The position numbers were made by a program, and so were the translations under genes. Below the pieces are notes generated by a model, which saw only the letters and a list, made by a program, of their open reading frames with translations, was not told the DNA's origin and searched no databases. A stretch of DNA of 64,000 nt from Bradyrhizobium genosp. L (GTDB taxonomy: Bacteria; Pseudomonadota; Alphaproteobacteria; Rhizobiales; Xanthobacteraceae). The stretch is from assembly GCF_015624485.1 (NCBI RefSeq), contig NZ_CP061378.1:6262001-6326000 (forward strand), read 5' to 3'. This document shows, in pieces, positions 47,407 to 55,323 of the stretch. Within the stretch, counting starts at the first letter, position 1. Each line of letters opens with the position of its first letter.

Positions 47407-48123
47407 CTATGCTGCGCTGGTATCGTCCTCGAGGTCGTCAAACCCGCCGAGCTCGACGATTTTCTCAATATCCTTTAGCGTGACGACCCTCCGCTTCAGG
47501 TCGAGAATCTCTTGCGTTCGGAACGACTGGAGGACCCGATTGACATGGACGACGCTTAGCCCGAGTGCATCGGCCAGCTTTGATTGAGTAATCGGAAAGT
47601 CAAACTGCTCGTTGATGACCAATCCCATGGCGGCCAATCGTTGCCGCAATTCCCCAATCAGATACGCCATGCGGCCGGAGGCCGATCGCGTTCCGAGATT
47701 CACAATCCATTGGCGGAACAAGGCGGCGTCAACCAGTGTCTCGCGCCAGAGTGCTCGTGCCAGCGCCGGCCGCGTTTCAAGGATGCGTTCAAGCGCATCG
47801 TGATTTATGAAACCAACCCGCGCTTCCGAAAGCGTTGTCAGGTCATGATCCATGCGCTTTAGCGGCAGGCCCTGGAGGTCGGGTATGTCGCCAGCGATGT
47901 GGAACGACAAGATCTGTCGTTTGCCGTTTTCCGAGACTTTGGAGCGGTAGGCGAAGCCACTCAGCATTACGCAGCACTGGGTGCTGAGGTCTCCTTCGCG
48001 AACGATAATGAAATCTTCCGGCAAATCCTTTACGGGAGCCATGATCGACCGCAGAGCCTCGACGTTCTCATCGGGCAGCTCAGAGTGCAGCCGCAGCTTG
48101 CGGATCATCATGTCGATAGGCAT
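47407..48123 (-). CDS. Crp/Fnr-family transcription regulator
   Basis: This 238-residue regulator has an N-terminal cyclic-nucleotide-like beta barrel (about 10-130: FIIVREGDLSTQCCVMLSGF, RQILSFHIAGDIPDLQGLP), the long dimer helix (ALARALWRETLVDAALFRQW), and a C-terminal winged helix (FDFPITQSKLADALGLSVVHVNRVLQSFR). It lacks the N-terminal four-Cys cluster of Fnr. Crp/Fnr members of this shape in rhizobia respond to stress or oxygen. Its ligand and targets are unknown. Confidence 0.9.
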   Translation of the reverse strand: MPIDMMIRKLRLHSELPDENVEALRSIMAPVKDLPEDFIIVREGDLSTQCCVMLSGFAYRSKVSENGKRQILSFHIAGDIPDLQGLPLKRMDHDLTTLSEARVGFINHDALERILETRPALARALWRETLVDAALFRQWIVNLGTRSASGRMAYLIGELRQRLAAMGLVINEQFDFPITQSKLADALGLSVVHVNRVLQSFRTQEILDLKRRVVTLKDIEKIVELGGFDDLEDDTSAA

Positions 48124-48169
48124 CTGAGGGTTCCTTGAGAAGGCTCCGGACCGCTACGACCATACGCTT

Positions 48170-48194
48170 GGAACGAGGGCGGATGTAACCCATT
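48170..48194 (+). promoter_or_regulatory. Possible EcfG-like promoter before DUF6894 gene
   Basis: GGAAC (48170-48174), 16 bases, CATT (48191-48194), 39 bases before ATG 48233. The -10 word has one mismatch. Confidence 0.35.
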
Positions 48195-48232
48195 ATTCCG
48201 CCTGTGCAATGATCCTGGTCAGGCTGCCTGAA

Positions 48233-48460
48233 ATGCCCCGGTATTTTTTTCACATCCAGCATGGGGAACGTCATGCCGACGAGACCGGGGTGGAGCTCCC
48301 CGGCAAAGACGCCGCCTGGAAGGAGGCCACCTTCACGGCCGGGCAACTCCTTCGGGACCTCGATGGAGCGTTGAAGCCCGGGCAGGAATGGCGACTGGAA
48401 GTGACCGATGAAGCGGCAAACCCGGTCTGCGTACTGCATGTGCTGGCGGAAAGATACTGA
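48233..48460 (+). CDS. DUF6894-family small protein
   Basis: This 75-residue protein reads MPRYFFHIQHGERHADETGV, then AWKEATFTAGQLLRDLDGAL and WRLEVTDEAANPVCVLHVLAE. The opening MPRYFFH and the final EV-DE-N-L-L strand are typical of the family, which is widespread in rhizobia with unknown function. Relatives lie at 51091-51312 and, as debris, at 57147-57256. Confidence 0.8.
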   Translation: MPRYFFHIQHGERHADETGVELPGKDAAWKEATFTAGQLLRDLDGALKPGQEWRLEVTDEAANPVCVLHVLAERY

Positions 48461-48509
48461 ACGCCTCGAGCCTGATGGATTGACTCCACGTTCTCTTTTT
48501 GTTCTTATA

Positions 48510-48708
48510 GTGGGAGAATCCGCCCGAATTCATCAAGGCGCTGGCGGAGGTGCGGTCGCTCTGCACGAAGGAAGGCTGGTGCTATTTCCATGTCCAGGCC
48601 ATCCAGGTCGCCATTGACCAGTATGCTGAAGCAGCGTTGGGCAACCGCGGCTTCTTCCTGAATAGACCGCACAATAACGGCCCGATCAGGAGGGGCGACG
48701 TCCCATAG
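48510..48708 (+). pseudogene. Small conserved protein with a frameshift after codon 3
   Basis: The frame from Asn 48517 reads NPPEFIKALAEVRSLCTKEG, WCYFHVQAIQVAIDQYAEAAL, GNRGFFLNRPHNNGP to TAG 48706. It resembles a small rhizobial family (EFI-AL-VR, YAEAALGNR-FF-NKP). No start codon lies in this frame; the likely start GTG 48510 is in another frame and joins only if one A is restored (GTG GGA GAA-A-AT CCG). So it is broken by a single lost base, or starts unusually. Confidence 0.55.
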
Positions 48709-48762
48709 GAACGGGTTCAATTCAAGGCCGTTATCGACAGCGGAAGTACACTGGCTAAACTG

Positions 48763-48793
48763 CCCGCCGTTGCCCCCTCAACGGCGGGTTTTT
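48763..48793 (+). terminator. Strong rho-independent terminator
   Basis: CCCGCCGTTG-CCCCCT-CAACGGCGGG forms a perfect 10-bp stem followed by TTTTT. It ends transcripts from the 48233-48708 region. Confidence 0.92.
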
Positions 48794-48827
48794 GCGAGTT
48801 GCGTTTTTGAGGCGTACCAAAATCGAG

Positions 48828-49702
48828 ATGCCGGGGTTCATTAAACCCCAGCTCGCGACCCTGCGGAGCAACCCTCCGTCGGGCCCAGTGGATTCACGAG
48901 ATCAAATACGACGGCTACCGCGTCCAGCTCCATCTCGACGACGGCAAAGCCAAGGCATTCACTCGCAACGGCCTGAACTGGGTAAAGCGTTTCTCGACCA
49001 TTGCCGGCGCCTTCGACATCCTCGGCCAGGCCGTCGTCGACGGCGAGGTCGTTGTGGTCCATGAAGGGGACGAACTTCTCCGAACTGCGGGCAGAGCTCG
49101 CCAGAGGCGACCAGGATCGTTTGTTGTACTACGCCTTCGATCTTTTGTGGCTCGACGGGCATGATCTGCGCAAAACGCCGCTGATCGAGCGCAAGGCAAT
49201 GCTGCAGGGCCTGTTCGATACCTACCGGCTCGAACCGCCACTCCTATTCAGCGAGCACATCCCGGGTGACGGGCAGCAGCTCTTCGAGCACGCGGCCAAG
49301 CTTAATTACGAGGGCATCATTTCAAAGCGGGCCGACGCTCCGTACTGAGCGGACCGCGGCGAAGCCTGGCTGAAGGTGAAGACGGTCCAGCGCGAGAAAT
49401 TCCCGGTCGTCGGCTTCGTCAAAGACCCTACTGGCGTCGCCGCGCTACATCTCGGCAAGCTGGACGGCGACAAGCTGCTTTACATGGGAAAAGTCGGCAC
49501 CGGCTGGTCCCGGACCACCTCGGCGCACATCCGCAGGAAGCTCGATGCCGTGGTCAGCCCGAAGTCCAAGCTGACAAAGCCGACGCGGATGCCGAAGGCC
49601 ACCTGGGTCGAACCACAGTTCTATGCCGAAGTCGAACACCGCGACATCACGTCTGAGGGCTTACTTCGCGCCAGCTCGTTCAAGGGGCTGTCCCGGAAAT
49701 AG
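48828..49702 (+). pseudogene. LigD-type DNA ligase domain, broken
   Basis: After ATG 48828 (PGFIKPQLATL) a frame change gives QWIHEIKYDGYRVQLHLDDG with the motif I Lys and NWVKRFSTIAGAF to DGEVVVVHEG. A second change leads to FSELRAELARGDQDRLLYYAFDLLWLDGHDLRKTPLIERK and EGIISKRADAPY. An in-frame TGA follows (49346-49348), then ADRGEAWLKVKTVQREKFPVVGF and the OB domain to GLSRK. Two frameshifts and one stop make it non-functional. It converges on and overlaps the small zinc gene. Confidence 0.8.
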
Positions 49703-49843
49703 CCTGGGACTTTCTACCCACGCCCGGGTCTCAGCCTTCGGCTCCAAGCCGTCACAGGATATGCATCGCAGGTCGGTGCGCTGGTCGAGCGACATGACCG
49801 CCCTCAGCGGCTTGCCGCAGTGCTGGCATCTGGTCAGGTCCAT
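49661..49843 (-). CDS. Small zinc-ribbon protein, 60 residues
   Basis: MDLTRCQHCGKPLRAVMSLDQRTDLRCISCDGLEP has two Cys-x2-Cys knuckles 20-odd residues apart, then a variable tail. GGGGAACG precedes ATG 49843. This is a recurrent small rhizobial zinc protein; role unknown. Confidence 0.7.
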   Translation of the reverse strand: MDLTRCQHCGKPLRAVMSLDQRTDLRCISCDGLEPKAETRAWVESPRLFPGQPLERAGAK

Positions 49844-49924
49844 GGTCGTTCCCCGTTTGCGGCCATAACCGTGTCGAGGAACGAAGTTCCTGCGCGGCGT
49901 TGGGGGGTTTTTTAGGAGGATTGG

Positions 49925-49966
49925 ATGGAGACGGTGGTTGAGCGTGTTGTTGGACCTACGGCATGA
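49925..49966 (+). other. 13-codon leader ORF overlapping the next start
   Basis: TTAGGAGGATTGG precedes ATG 49925. The frame METVVERVVGPTA ends at TGA 49964-49966, which lies inside the tandem ATGATG that starts the next gene. The strong ribosome site and the stop-start overlap suggest translational coupling, or a frameshift that separated the natural start from its gene. Confidence 0.45.
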
Positions 49967-50118
49967 TGGTCACGCTAGCGCCGGAGGAAGAGGAAGAGGT
50001 CCGGCAGCTGGTTTTGAAATTCGTCGAAGAGCAGACAGGCGATGACAACACCATCGCCGTCGAGGCCATTAAATTTCTCAGAGGACCGAAGCCCTCCCGA
50101 AAGCGCCGGCCGAAGTGA
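49963..50118 (+). CDS. Small acidic protein, 51 residues
   Basis: ATG 49963 starts MMVTLAPEEEEEVRQLVLKF, then VEEQTGDDNTIAVEAIKFL and a basic tail SRKRRPK. Its stop overlaps the next gene as GTGA. Helical, highly charged, not recognised. Confidence 0.5.
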   Translation: MMVTLAPEEEEEVRQLVLKFVEEQTGDDNTIAVEAIKFLRGPKPSRKRRPK

Positions 50119-50321
50119 TAAATCCTCACTGTCCGATCTGCCACGGCCTGGGCTGGGTGTGCGAGAACCATCCGCACCTGGCGTGGACGAATGAACCGGG
50201 TGGTTGCGAGTGCGGCCCCGGGACGCGCTGCGAGTGCCAGCGATCCGATGACGTCGACGCCGGCCTTGAAGAGCCGGACGTGAGCGGGGTGCTCGATGAG
50301 ACCCCGCCCAACCAGCACTAA
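50115..50321 (+). CDS. Small Cys-rich (zinc-type) protein
   Basis: GTG 50115 overlaps the previous stop. The 68-residue protein has CPICHGLGWVCENHPHLAW then CECGPGTRCECQ, two Cys clusters that resemble a DnaJ-type zinc knuckle (CxxCxGxG). A frameshifted paralogue lies at 53128-53378 in an equally overlapping pair. A family of such small proteins occurs in Bradyrhizobium; role unknown. Confidence 0.7.
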   Translation: MINPHCPICHGLGWVCENHPHLAWTNEPGGCECGPGTRCECQRSDDVDAGLEEPDVSGVLDETPPNQH

Positions 50322-50597
50322 CGTCGCGCTGACTTTTCCCGGCGGTTATACGGCGAGCGGTTGATGGGCTTCAAAGAGATGCCTTCACGCTGCGCCTTGC
50401 CGGAGATCGAGGCCGGCGGCCGCTCCATCTTGAGGCTGATGACGCCAGTCGGCGTGTTCGCCTTGGCCAATCCGCGAAGCTGCTTCACCTCCTTGTCCGT
50501 CCACGGCTGACGGGAATGCCTTTTGTATTTCGGGTTGGCTTTGCGCGGCCCTTCTGCCGATCGGCGAGCCGGGCCGTTTCCATGCTGCTTGTGCCAT
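50318..50597 (-). pseudogene. Small basic protein with frameshift just after the start codon
   Basis: AAGGAGG stands before ATG 50597, but the conserved body (HGNGPARRSAEGPRKANPKY, SRQPWTDKEVKQLRGLAKAN, TPTGVISLKMER, REGISLKPINRSPYNRR) lies in a different frame that has no start. The pattern QPWT-EVK-L-ANTPTGVI-LK is a Myb/SANT-like helix-turn-helix seen in small rhizobial proteins. One base changed after ATGG would restore the gene. Confidence 0.6.
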
Positions 50598-50639
50598 GTA
50601 GTCCTCCTTATGATCTTGAACAAGCGAATCACGGTCTTT

Positions 50640-50649
50640 GTTCCGGAAC
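50640..50649. promoter_or_regulatory. Back-to-back EcfG-like -35 boxes (GTTCCGGAAC)
   Basis: GTTCC and GGAAC touch at 50640-50649. Leftward GGAAC-N17-TGTT serves the gene at 50597. Rightward GGAAC-N16-AGTT serves ATG 50678. Both have one mismatch in the -10 word. Confidence 0.4.
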
Positions 50650-50677
50650 GGGAGATCACGCCGAGAGTTACGCTGGC

Positions 50678-50896
50678 ATGGGAGACGTCCGTCAAAGCAT
50701 CCAGCACACCCTGTCGGTCGACGAGCGACTGGCGCAATGGGCGCGGGAAGCAAGAGAGCAGGCGCGGCCGCTCCCCGATAGTATGCTGCGGGACGCGCTC
50801 CTCGAGAAGGCGCGCCGGTACGAGACGCAGATATCCATGCACGTCAGTGTGATCTCGGGCGAGGCCGAGGCCCGGCGAGCCGGAAGGGCAGAATGA
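50678..50896 (+). CDS. Small charged-helix protein
   Basis: This 72-residue protein reads MGDVRQSIQHTLSVDERLAQ, then WAREAREQARPLPDSMLRDALLEKARRYETQI. It belongs to the same loose group as 41685-41888 (SLDERLA-EA-LREQA-LPPG-RDALL-KARQ). GAGAG precedes ATG 50678. Unknown function. Confidence 0.65.
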   Translation: MGDVRQSIQHTLSVDERLAQWAREAREQARPLPDSMLRDALLEKARRYETQISMHVSVISGEAEARRAGRAE

Positions 50897-50897
50897 T

Positions 50898-50987
50898 TTA
50901 CCCGAGGCTCAGCACGTAGAAGTACATCGCGACGATGATCGCGATGCTGAGCAGGATGATGACGATAAAAAATCGACCCATAGGCAT
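50898..50987 (-). CDS. Very small single-helix membrane protein, 29 residues
   Basis: The minus strand encodes MPMGRFFIVIILLSIAIIVA then MYFYVLSLG. An Arg followed by ~20 hydrophobic residues makes a textbook small membrane protein. ATG 50987 or 50981 are both possible, without a strong ribosome site. Not long enough for most gene finders. Confidence 0.45.
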   Translation of the reverse strand: MPMGRFFIVIILLSIAIIVAMYFYVLSLG

Positions 50988-51090
50988 CAAGGGGTAAGGC
51001 GACGTGGCGTTCCTTTCAGGAGGAGCCAGCGGCATGCGGCACTTTAGCTCATCCCGCTATTTGGTCCGGCTGCTGCCGGTCTCATTGCTC

Positions 51091-51312
51091 TCAGGCGCTG
51101 GCCGAGGCCAGCGGAATCTGAAACAGCTCGGCGTCACTTTCGTCCCGCACTGAGATGAAGTTGCCTTCTCTAACCATTTCCGGTTTCTCGGTCCCGATGC
51201 GATGCGCGATAAAGTCAGCATGCGACTTCGCCTCGTCCGCATCTTGCAGATCCTGGCCAAGAACGTCATGCGCGGCAATGTCGCCCGCGAGGTGAAAGAA
51301 ATACCTGGGCAT
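51091..51312 (-). CDS. DUF6894-family small protein
   Basis: This 73-residue protein starts MPRYFFHLAGDIAAHDVLGQ, then LQDADEAKSHADFIAHRIG and ISVRDESDAELFQIPLASA. It keeps the family order of MPRYFFH, an early D-x-G, a central helix and a last strand V-DE-LF. ATG 51312 is chosen to put MPRYFFH at the N-terminus. Confidence 0.8.
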   Translation of the reverse strand: MPRYFFHLAGDIAAHDVLGQDLQDADEAKSHADFIAHRIGTEKPEMVREGNFISVRDESDAELFQIPLASASA

Positions 51313-51427
51313 GCACGGCAACCACGCCGGCCCACACTCGTTCCTGAGAGCGAAAATATTGGGGCGTGATGGCTGGGGGTCGGCTGCCACTTCAATTCAT
51401 CCCGGCGAGGGCTATGGCAGGCACCGT

Positions 51428-52874
51428 TTACGCCGGGAGGAGAGATGCGCGACGACATCGAGCGAGTGGCCCAGCGCTACATCTAGGTCGGCACATTTCC
51501 AGCTGCTTGGTGATCGGATTGGCGCGGAAGGTGTACCAGTGCGCCGCATCACAGGGTTCGCTACCAGTATTGTCAAGCGCGAGCGTGCCGCTCACGCGCA
51601 CCGCGCCGGATGAGACGTCGGCCACCGCGTTGATGCTGCCGCTGACGACACGGTCGGTCGTTGCGCCACTGCCCGTGATGCTGACACCGTTGACCACCAG
51701 GTTGGTGGCGCTGATGGTGCCGGAGACTTCGAGGGCATTGGTGGGCGAGACATAGTTGATGCCTACGACTCCCGCGCCGCCTGGCCCATTACCGGAAATA
51801 CGCATTCTTTCGACACCGGCGGTAGAAAATGCAATCGGGTAAGCACCGTTGCTCGGCGCCGAAAGCATGACGCTATTCGGGTCGGTAGGGTAGCTGCTGC
51901 CGTTGAGTTGAAGAATGGCATAGGTGCTCGAAGTATTCGCCAGAATTAAGCGTGAGCGTACACTACTGCCCGTGTTGGTACTGGTCAGGCGAATATAGTT
52001 GGTACCATTGTTGGGGGCGACAATATCCAGAGTCGTGCTCGGTGTATTAGTTCCGATACCTATATTACCGGAGCTATCAATCATCATCCGGTTGTCGATG
52101 CTATTGGTGCGGACGGACAGGGTATTGTCGCCAGCAGCACTGTTGATATCAGCGCCCGTGGCGCTGACGTAAAGCCGGTAGCCAGAGCGTAGCTGCTGCT
52201 GCGCACGACGCCGTTGACGTCTAGTTTGTAAGCGGGGGTGCTGGTGCCGATGCCGACGTAACCGCTGCTGACAATGCGCATGGCTTCGGTGCCGGAGGTG
52301 ATAAAGGATAAATACTGATTGCCTGCATCCCCAAAAATTTCGTTATTGGCGCCATTCCAGCGAATACTCCCCGAGCATTATTTACATAGAAGCCGTTCCC
52401 GGCATAAGTGGCGTCGTTCACAAAGATATTCCCACTCGCAAAGAGATTCGTGCCGCTTATGGTGCCGGCGCTGCTCACACCGATCGTCACGAGGCCCCGC
52501 GACGGATCGAACCAGCCGGCGTTGGTGCCAGCCCGGGTAAGGCTGATATAGCCGGTGCCGCTGATGGCCAGCATGGAAGTGGTGCCGCTGGTGATGCGGT
52601 CGGTGCCGGCGGCGCCGACATTGGTGAGGCCCGATCCATCGCCGATCAACTTCGCGGCTGACAGATTGCCGCTGACACTCACGTCACCCGCCGTGGTCAA
52701 GCTCGGCGCCCAGGTCGGACATCCAATATCGCCCGGCCGCGAATGGTCACCGATGCAGAGCCGATTGGTGTTGTTGCCCAGTGTCGACGAAATCGTCGCC
52801 ATGTTGCCCCAGTCCTGCGCCACGGCGGCGCCGGCCATCAAGGCCAACGGCGCAGCGAGCAACACAGAGCGCAT
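51428..52874 (-). pseudogene. Exported phage-tail-fibre-like protein, frameshifted twice
   Basis: From ATG 52874: signal peptide (VLLAAPLALMAGAAVAQ), then tail-fibre-like repeats SLTTAGDVSVSGNLSAAKLI, TSGTTSMLAISGTGYISLTR. A frame change near 52350 leads to NEIFGDAGNQYLSFITSGTE and VSSGYVGIGTSTPAYKLDVNG. A second near 52190 leads to MIDSSGNIGIGTNTPSTTLD and repeated ALEVSGTISATNLVVNG. The words GNVGIGT-P-KLDV-G are typical of phage or surface fibre shafts. Low GC and few charged residues set it apart from its neighbours, which suggests recent transfer. Dead as a single protein. Confidence 0.75.
51445..51486 (+). pseudogene. Truncated ORF start (13 codons) at the edge of the tail-fibre-like gene
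   Basis: GGGAGGAGAG precedes ATG 51445. The frame MRDDIERVAQRYI ends at TAG 51484, exactly where the decayed tail-fibre-like gene begins on the other strand. It looks like the beginning of a gene whose remainder was displaced. Confidence 0.4.
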
Positions 52875-53040
52875 GTCGCATTATAAGGGTCAACCCGCTG
52901 AACTGTATCGTCGGCTGTACGGTTTTACGTCAGGTGTGTGGCTGGTTCCTTCTACAAGCTCGCACCGTGCCCGACCGAGGCCGAGCCGAGGAGCAATATC
53001 GCTGCTTCTTACTTTCTCAGTGAATTATCGGAGGAATGAC

Positions 53041-53211
53041 ATGGCACGGGCAGCGTGGAAGCGGCCGGGCAAGCCGGTGAACCGCTCGCCCTATAACCGA
53101 AGAGCGGCGAAAGAAGTCGAAGAGGCGTTAGTGGGTCGGCTTTTCATTGCGATGGTGATTTCGAGCGTCGGCATTTTGCTGGCAATCTACCTTCACGTCG
53201 TCATGCTGTAG
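53041..53211 (+). CDS. Small membrane protein, 56 residues
   Basis: ATG 53041 behind CGGAGGAATG reads MARAAWKRPGKPVNRSPYNR, RAAKEVEEALVGRL and a membrane helix FIAMVISSVGILLAIYLHVV. The N-terminal MA-AAWKRPG resembles the false start frame of the gene at 50597, which may reflect shared ancestry. A short cytoplasmic basic tail plus one helix; function unknown. Confidence 0.6.
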   Translation: MARAAWKRPGKPVNRSPYNRRAAKEVEEALVGRLFIAMVISSVGILLAIYLHVVML

Positions 53212-53378
53212 AACCTTGATGACGTCGGGTTCATCAATTCCATCGACCGCGCCCTGACATTCACACGGCATCCCTGCCCCGCACTGACAGCCCGATGGCC
53301 ACCTGTCTAGGAAAGGCGCGGATGGTTCTCGCACACCCATCCCAGACCGTAGCAGATCGGACAGTTGGGGTTGATCAC
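53128..53378 (-). pseudogene. Small Cys-rich protein, frameshifted copy
   Basis: GTG 53378 starts VINPNCPICYGLGWVCENHP, then the frame slips and GCQCGAGMPCECQGAVDGID continues in the next frame to a stop at 53128. It is the twin of 50115-50321 (CPICHGLGWVCENHP, CECGPGTRCECQ). It overlaps the stop of the DUF2934 gene by GTGA. Confidence 0.65.
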
Positions 53379-53536
53379 AGCGTGTCCGGTGTCCGCAACG
53401 GTGAGCCCTTATCCTCGTTCAGCAGCTCCTGCTCGGCTAACTGCCAGAACTCCTCGTCTCGTCCTTCCGGCTTGCCGGCCTTCTCCCAAAGCTGATAAGC
53501 ACGCGCCGCCACGGCCTCATCAATTCGTTTATTCAT
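53375..53536 (-). CDS. DUF2934-family small protein
   Basis: This 53-residue protein reads MNKRIDEAVAARAYQLWEKA then GKPEGRDEEFWQLAEQELL. The pattern I-ARAY-LWE-AG-P-G-D-E-W-AE-EL defines DUF2934, common in proteobacteria under stress control; function unknown. GGGAGAAG precedes ATG 53536, and a perfect GGAAC-N16-CGTT promoter is 21 bases upstream. Confidence 0.85.
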   Translation of the reverse strand: MNKRIDEAVAARAYQLWEKAGKPEGRDEEFWQLAEQELLNEDKGSPLRTPDTL

Positions 53537-53556
53537 TGGTCTTCTCCCAACCCGTA

Positions 53557-53581
53557 AACGGATATGAACTTCCTCCGTTCC
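53557..53581 (-). promoter_or_regulatory. EcfG promoter, perfect consensus
   Basis: Minus strand GGAAC (53581-53577), 16 bases, CGTT (53560-53557), just before the DUF2934 gene. It matches the general-stress sigma factor consensus exactly. Confidence 0.7.
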
Positions 53582-53750
53582 TGCTGCTTGGTGAGGCCCT
53601 TGAACGAGCTTGCCCTGAGCAAACCTTCCGAGATGATGCCACTCCACTGCAGCGGCACGCACGCTAGGTTGGGCACGCTTAACCATACGCAAATTCAAAA
53701 CTAACTTATGTAAACGATCACCAGTATAATCGGGATTATATGGTAATCCC

Positions 53751-53948
53751 ATGCTTGACGACGAATTTAACCGACAACGCTCGATCTTGATCCGTAACCT
53801 GGCCGATAAAGCCGACGACCCCTTCATCAAGCGGCGTCTGCTCGACCTCATCTCGCGCTACGAACAGCGACCGGTCAAAGCCAAGCCATTGTCGGTGGTG
53901 CCACTGGGCTGGCCCGACTCCTCGCCTCCGGATGGCGAGGCAGGCTAA
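53751..53948 (+). CDS. Small conserved protein, 65 residues
   Basis: MLDDEFNRQRSILIRNLADK, then ADDPFIKRRLLDLISRYEQR and a proline-rich tail. The pattern F-QR-LIR-LA-KADDPF-KRRLLDL-RYE occurs in short rhizobial proteins and suggests a helical hairpin. The ribosome site before ATG 53751 is weak. Confidence 0.6.
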   Translation: MLDDEFNRQRSILIRNLADKADDPFIKRRLLDLISRYEQRPVKAKPLSVVPLGWPDSSPPDGEAG

Positions 53949-54554
53949 CTCCTCCATAGCGGTCAAAGTCATTCACGTTGAGGCCGTCGGTCGTTGCCAG
54001 CTCAACGCGCCGCCGAGCGGTTGCTCCAGTTCCAACCCGACTTTAGAGCATCGCACGCGCACTATCTCTTTCCAGTACGGTCCTTGGCCGTCCGCGACAT
54101 CATCCAGGCAGCGCTCCAGGACGCCGGCATCCCCGACTAGTTGATCGGTTATTGCAGGTCCGGGTTTGGCCCATCGCTTCACTCCGTGCGATGCAGCGGC
54201 ATGTCCGGAGTTCTGGGTAGACCGGAAGTGACTGGCAGAGGCCAAACCGACGCGATTAGCCCCCAATGGACATCGCCGTTTGCTATCGAGTTTTTCCTAC
54301 ATAGTACGTGGATCGGCGGCGCGAGGAGACCTTTGAAGTGGACCCCGTATCGGAGCTCCTTATTCCCTTCTACCGGTCTTGTCGGGACTGGAACAGGAGT
54401 TGGGAGAAGAGACTATCCTGATGTGACCCACGGATGTGACCCAAGGAGCCGCAGAGAGCGCGGCGTCAACAAGCTACGCAATGTCCAAGCCCTATCGTCC
54501 ACGCCCAGCACCTTCGCTGGCGTCGTGCGGAGGGCTTCTTGAGCGCGGTACAGG
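53949..54554. other. No gene recognised
   Basis: About 600 bases with only low-quality frames. Confidence 0.4.
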
Positions 54555-54710
54555 TTAGTGGCAGACAGGGCAATAGCAGCAACGTGGTTGTCCAGCTTTT
54601 TTGAGAAGCCGTTTCGTCACCCGGGTGAAGCGGCCCGACGAATCTGCGCAGGGACAGGTCTGCCGCTCGAGATAGCTGTTTGAAACATACTGATCCGGTT
54701 CGCCGCTCAT
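54555..54710 (-). CDS. Possible small Cys-rich protein, 51 residues
   Basis: The frame from ATG 54710 reads MSGEPDQYVSNSYLERQTCP, CADSSGRFTRVTKRLLKKAG and ends CCYCPVCH. Cys-x-Cys and Cys-x2-Cys pairs suggest a zinc site. No ribosome site is clear, and the frame remains open upstream into unrelated sequence. Confidence 0.4.
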   Translation of the reverse strand: MSGEPDQYVSNSYLERQTCPCADSSGRFTRVTKRLLKKAGQPRCCYCPVCH

Positions 54711-54810
54711 AGCCAATTCAAACCAGGAGTTATGTAGCGCTTTTCGATTCAGGCCTGCTCTGTGTACACCCTGGTAGGGTGTCAGCGGCTTGATTTTCTG
54801 TGACGAGCAG

Positions 54811-55194
54811 TCAACGACCCCTCTGATCTTCTTCGCTCGTCCCCGAACCCGGGCTGCCGATGGGCACGCCGTTCGTCGAGTGCCCAACGCCAGCGTTTCT
54901 ATCGGCTTGAGCTGCGGCTGGGCTCGTTGCGTTCGCTGTCGGTCGTTGGACGTTCGGATTGTTTTGGCTATTGTTGGTGTTCGCGTTGGCCCCCGTGGTG
55001 CTGCCTTGCGTCCCCATGCCAGACGGAGCGGATGGTCCGGAGTTCGCACTGCTCGGCGCGGTCCCTGTACCCGCGCCTGCGCTGGCAGCGGATCCAGCGG
55101 ACGCCCCACCCGAACCACCGCTCGCCCCTTGCGCTAAAGTGGGTGAGGAAAGTGCGACGCACGCAACTGCCGCAAGCAAAGTTTTGCAAATCAT
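54811..55194 (-). CDS. Small exported Ser/Gly/Asn-rich protein, copy 2
   Basis: This 127-residue protein is nearly identical to 1702-2085: signal peptide ICKTLLAAVACVALSSPTLAQ, then the Gly/Ala/Asn-rich chain ending EEDQRGR. Changes include Gly to Cys at residue 3. It belongs to the duplicated segment. GGAAC-N18-TT upstream is kept. Confidence 0.7.
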   Translation of the reverse strand: MICKTLLAAVACVALSSPTLAQGASGGSGGASAGSAASAGAGTGTAPSSANSGPSAPSGMGTQGSTTGANANTNNSQNNPNVQRPTANATSPAAAQADRNAGVGHSTNGVPIGSPGSGTSEEDQRGR

Positions 55195-55323
55195 TGAAAA
55201 TCTCCATTTCGATCGAAAAGCGTGGCTATGACAGTTTGTTCCTTGCCCGCGATCACCGCCCGTAAGGCGGCAAGACGTCGAGGTGTTGGCCGGCGAGTTT
55301 TCGGGCGCGCCGGCCGGACGTCG

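Noticed and set aside
49878-49901. GGAAC-N15-CGTT before the 49925 leader ORF
   Set aside because: The spacing of 15 is outside the 16-17 range, so I left it out of the promoter list.
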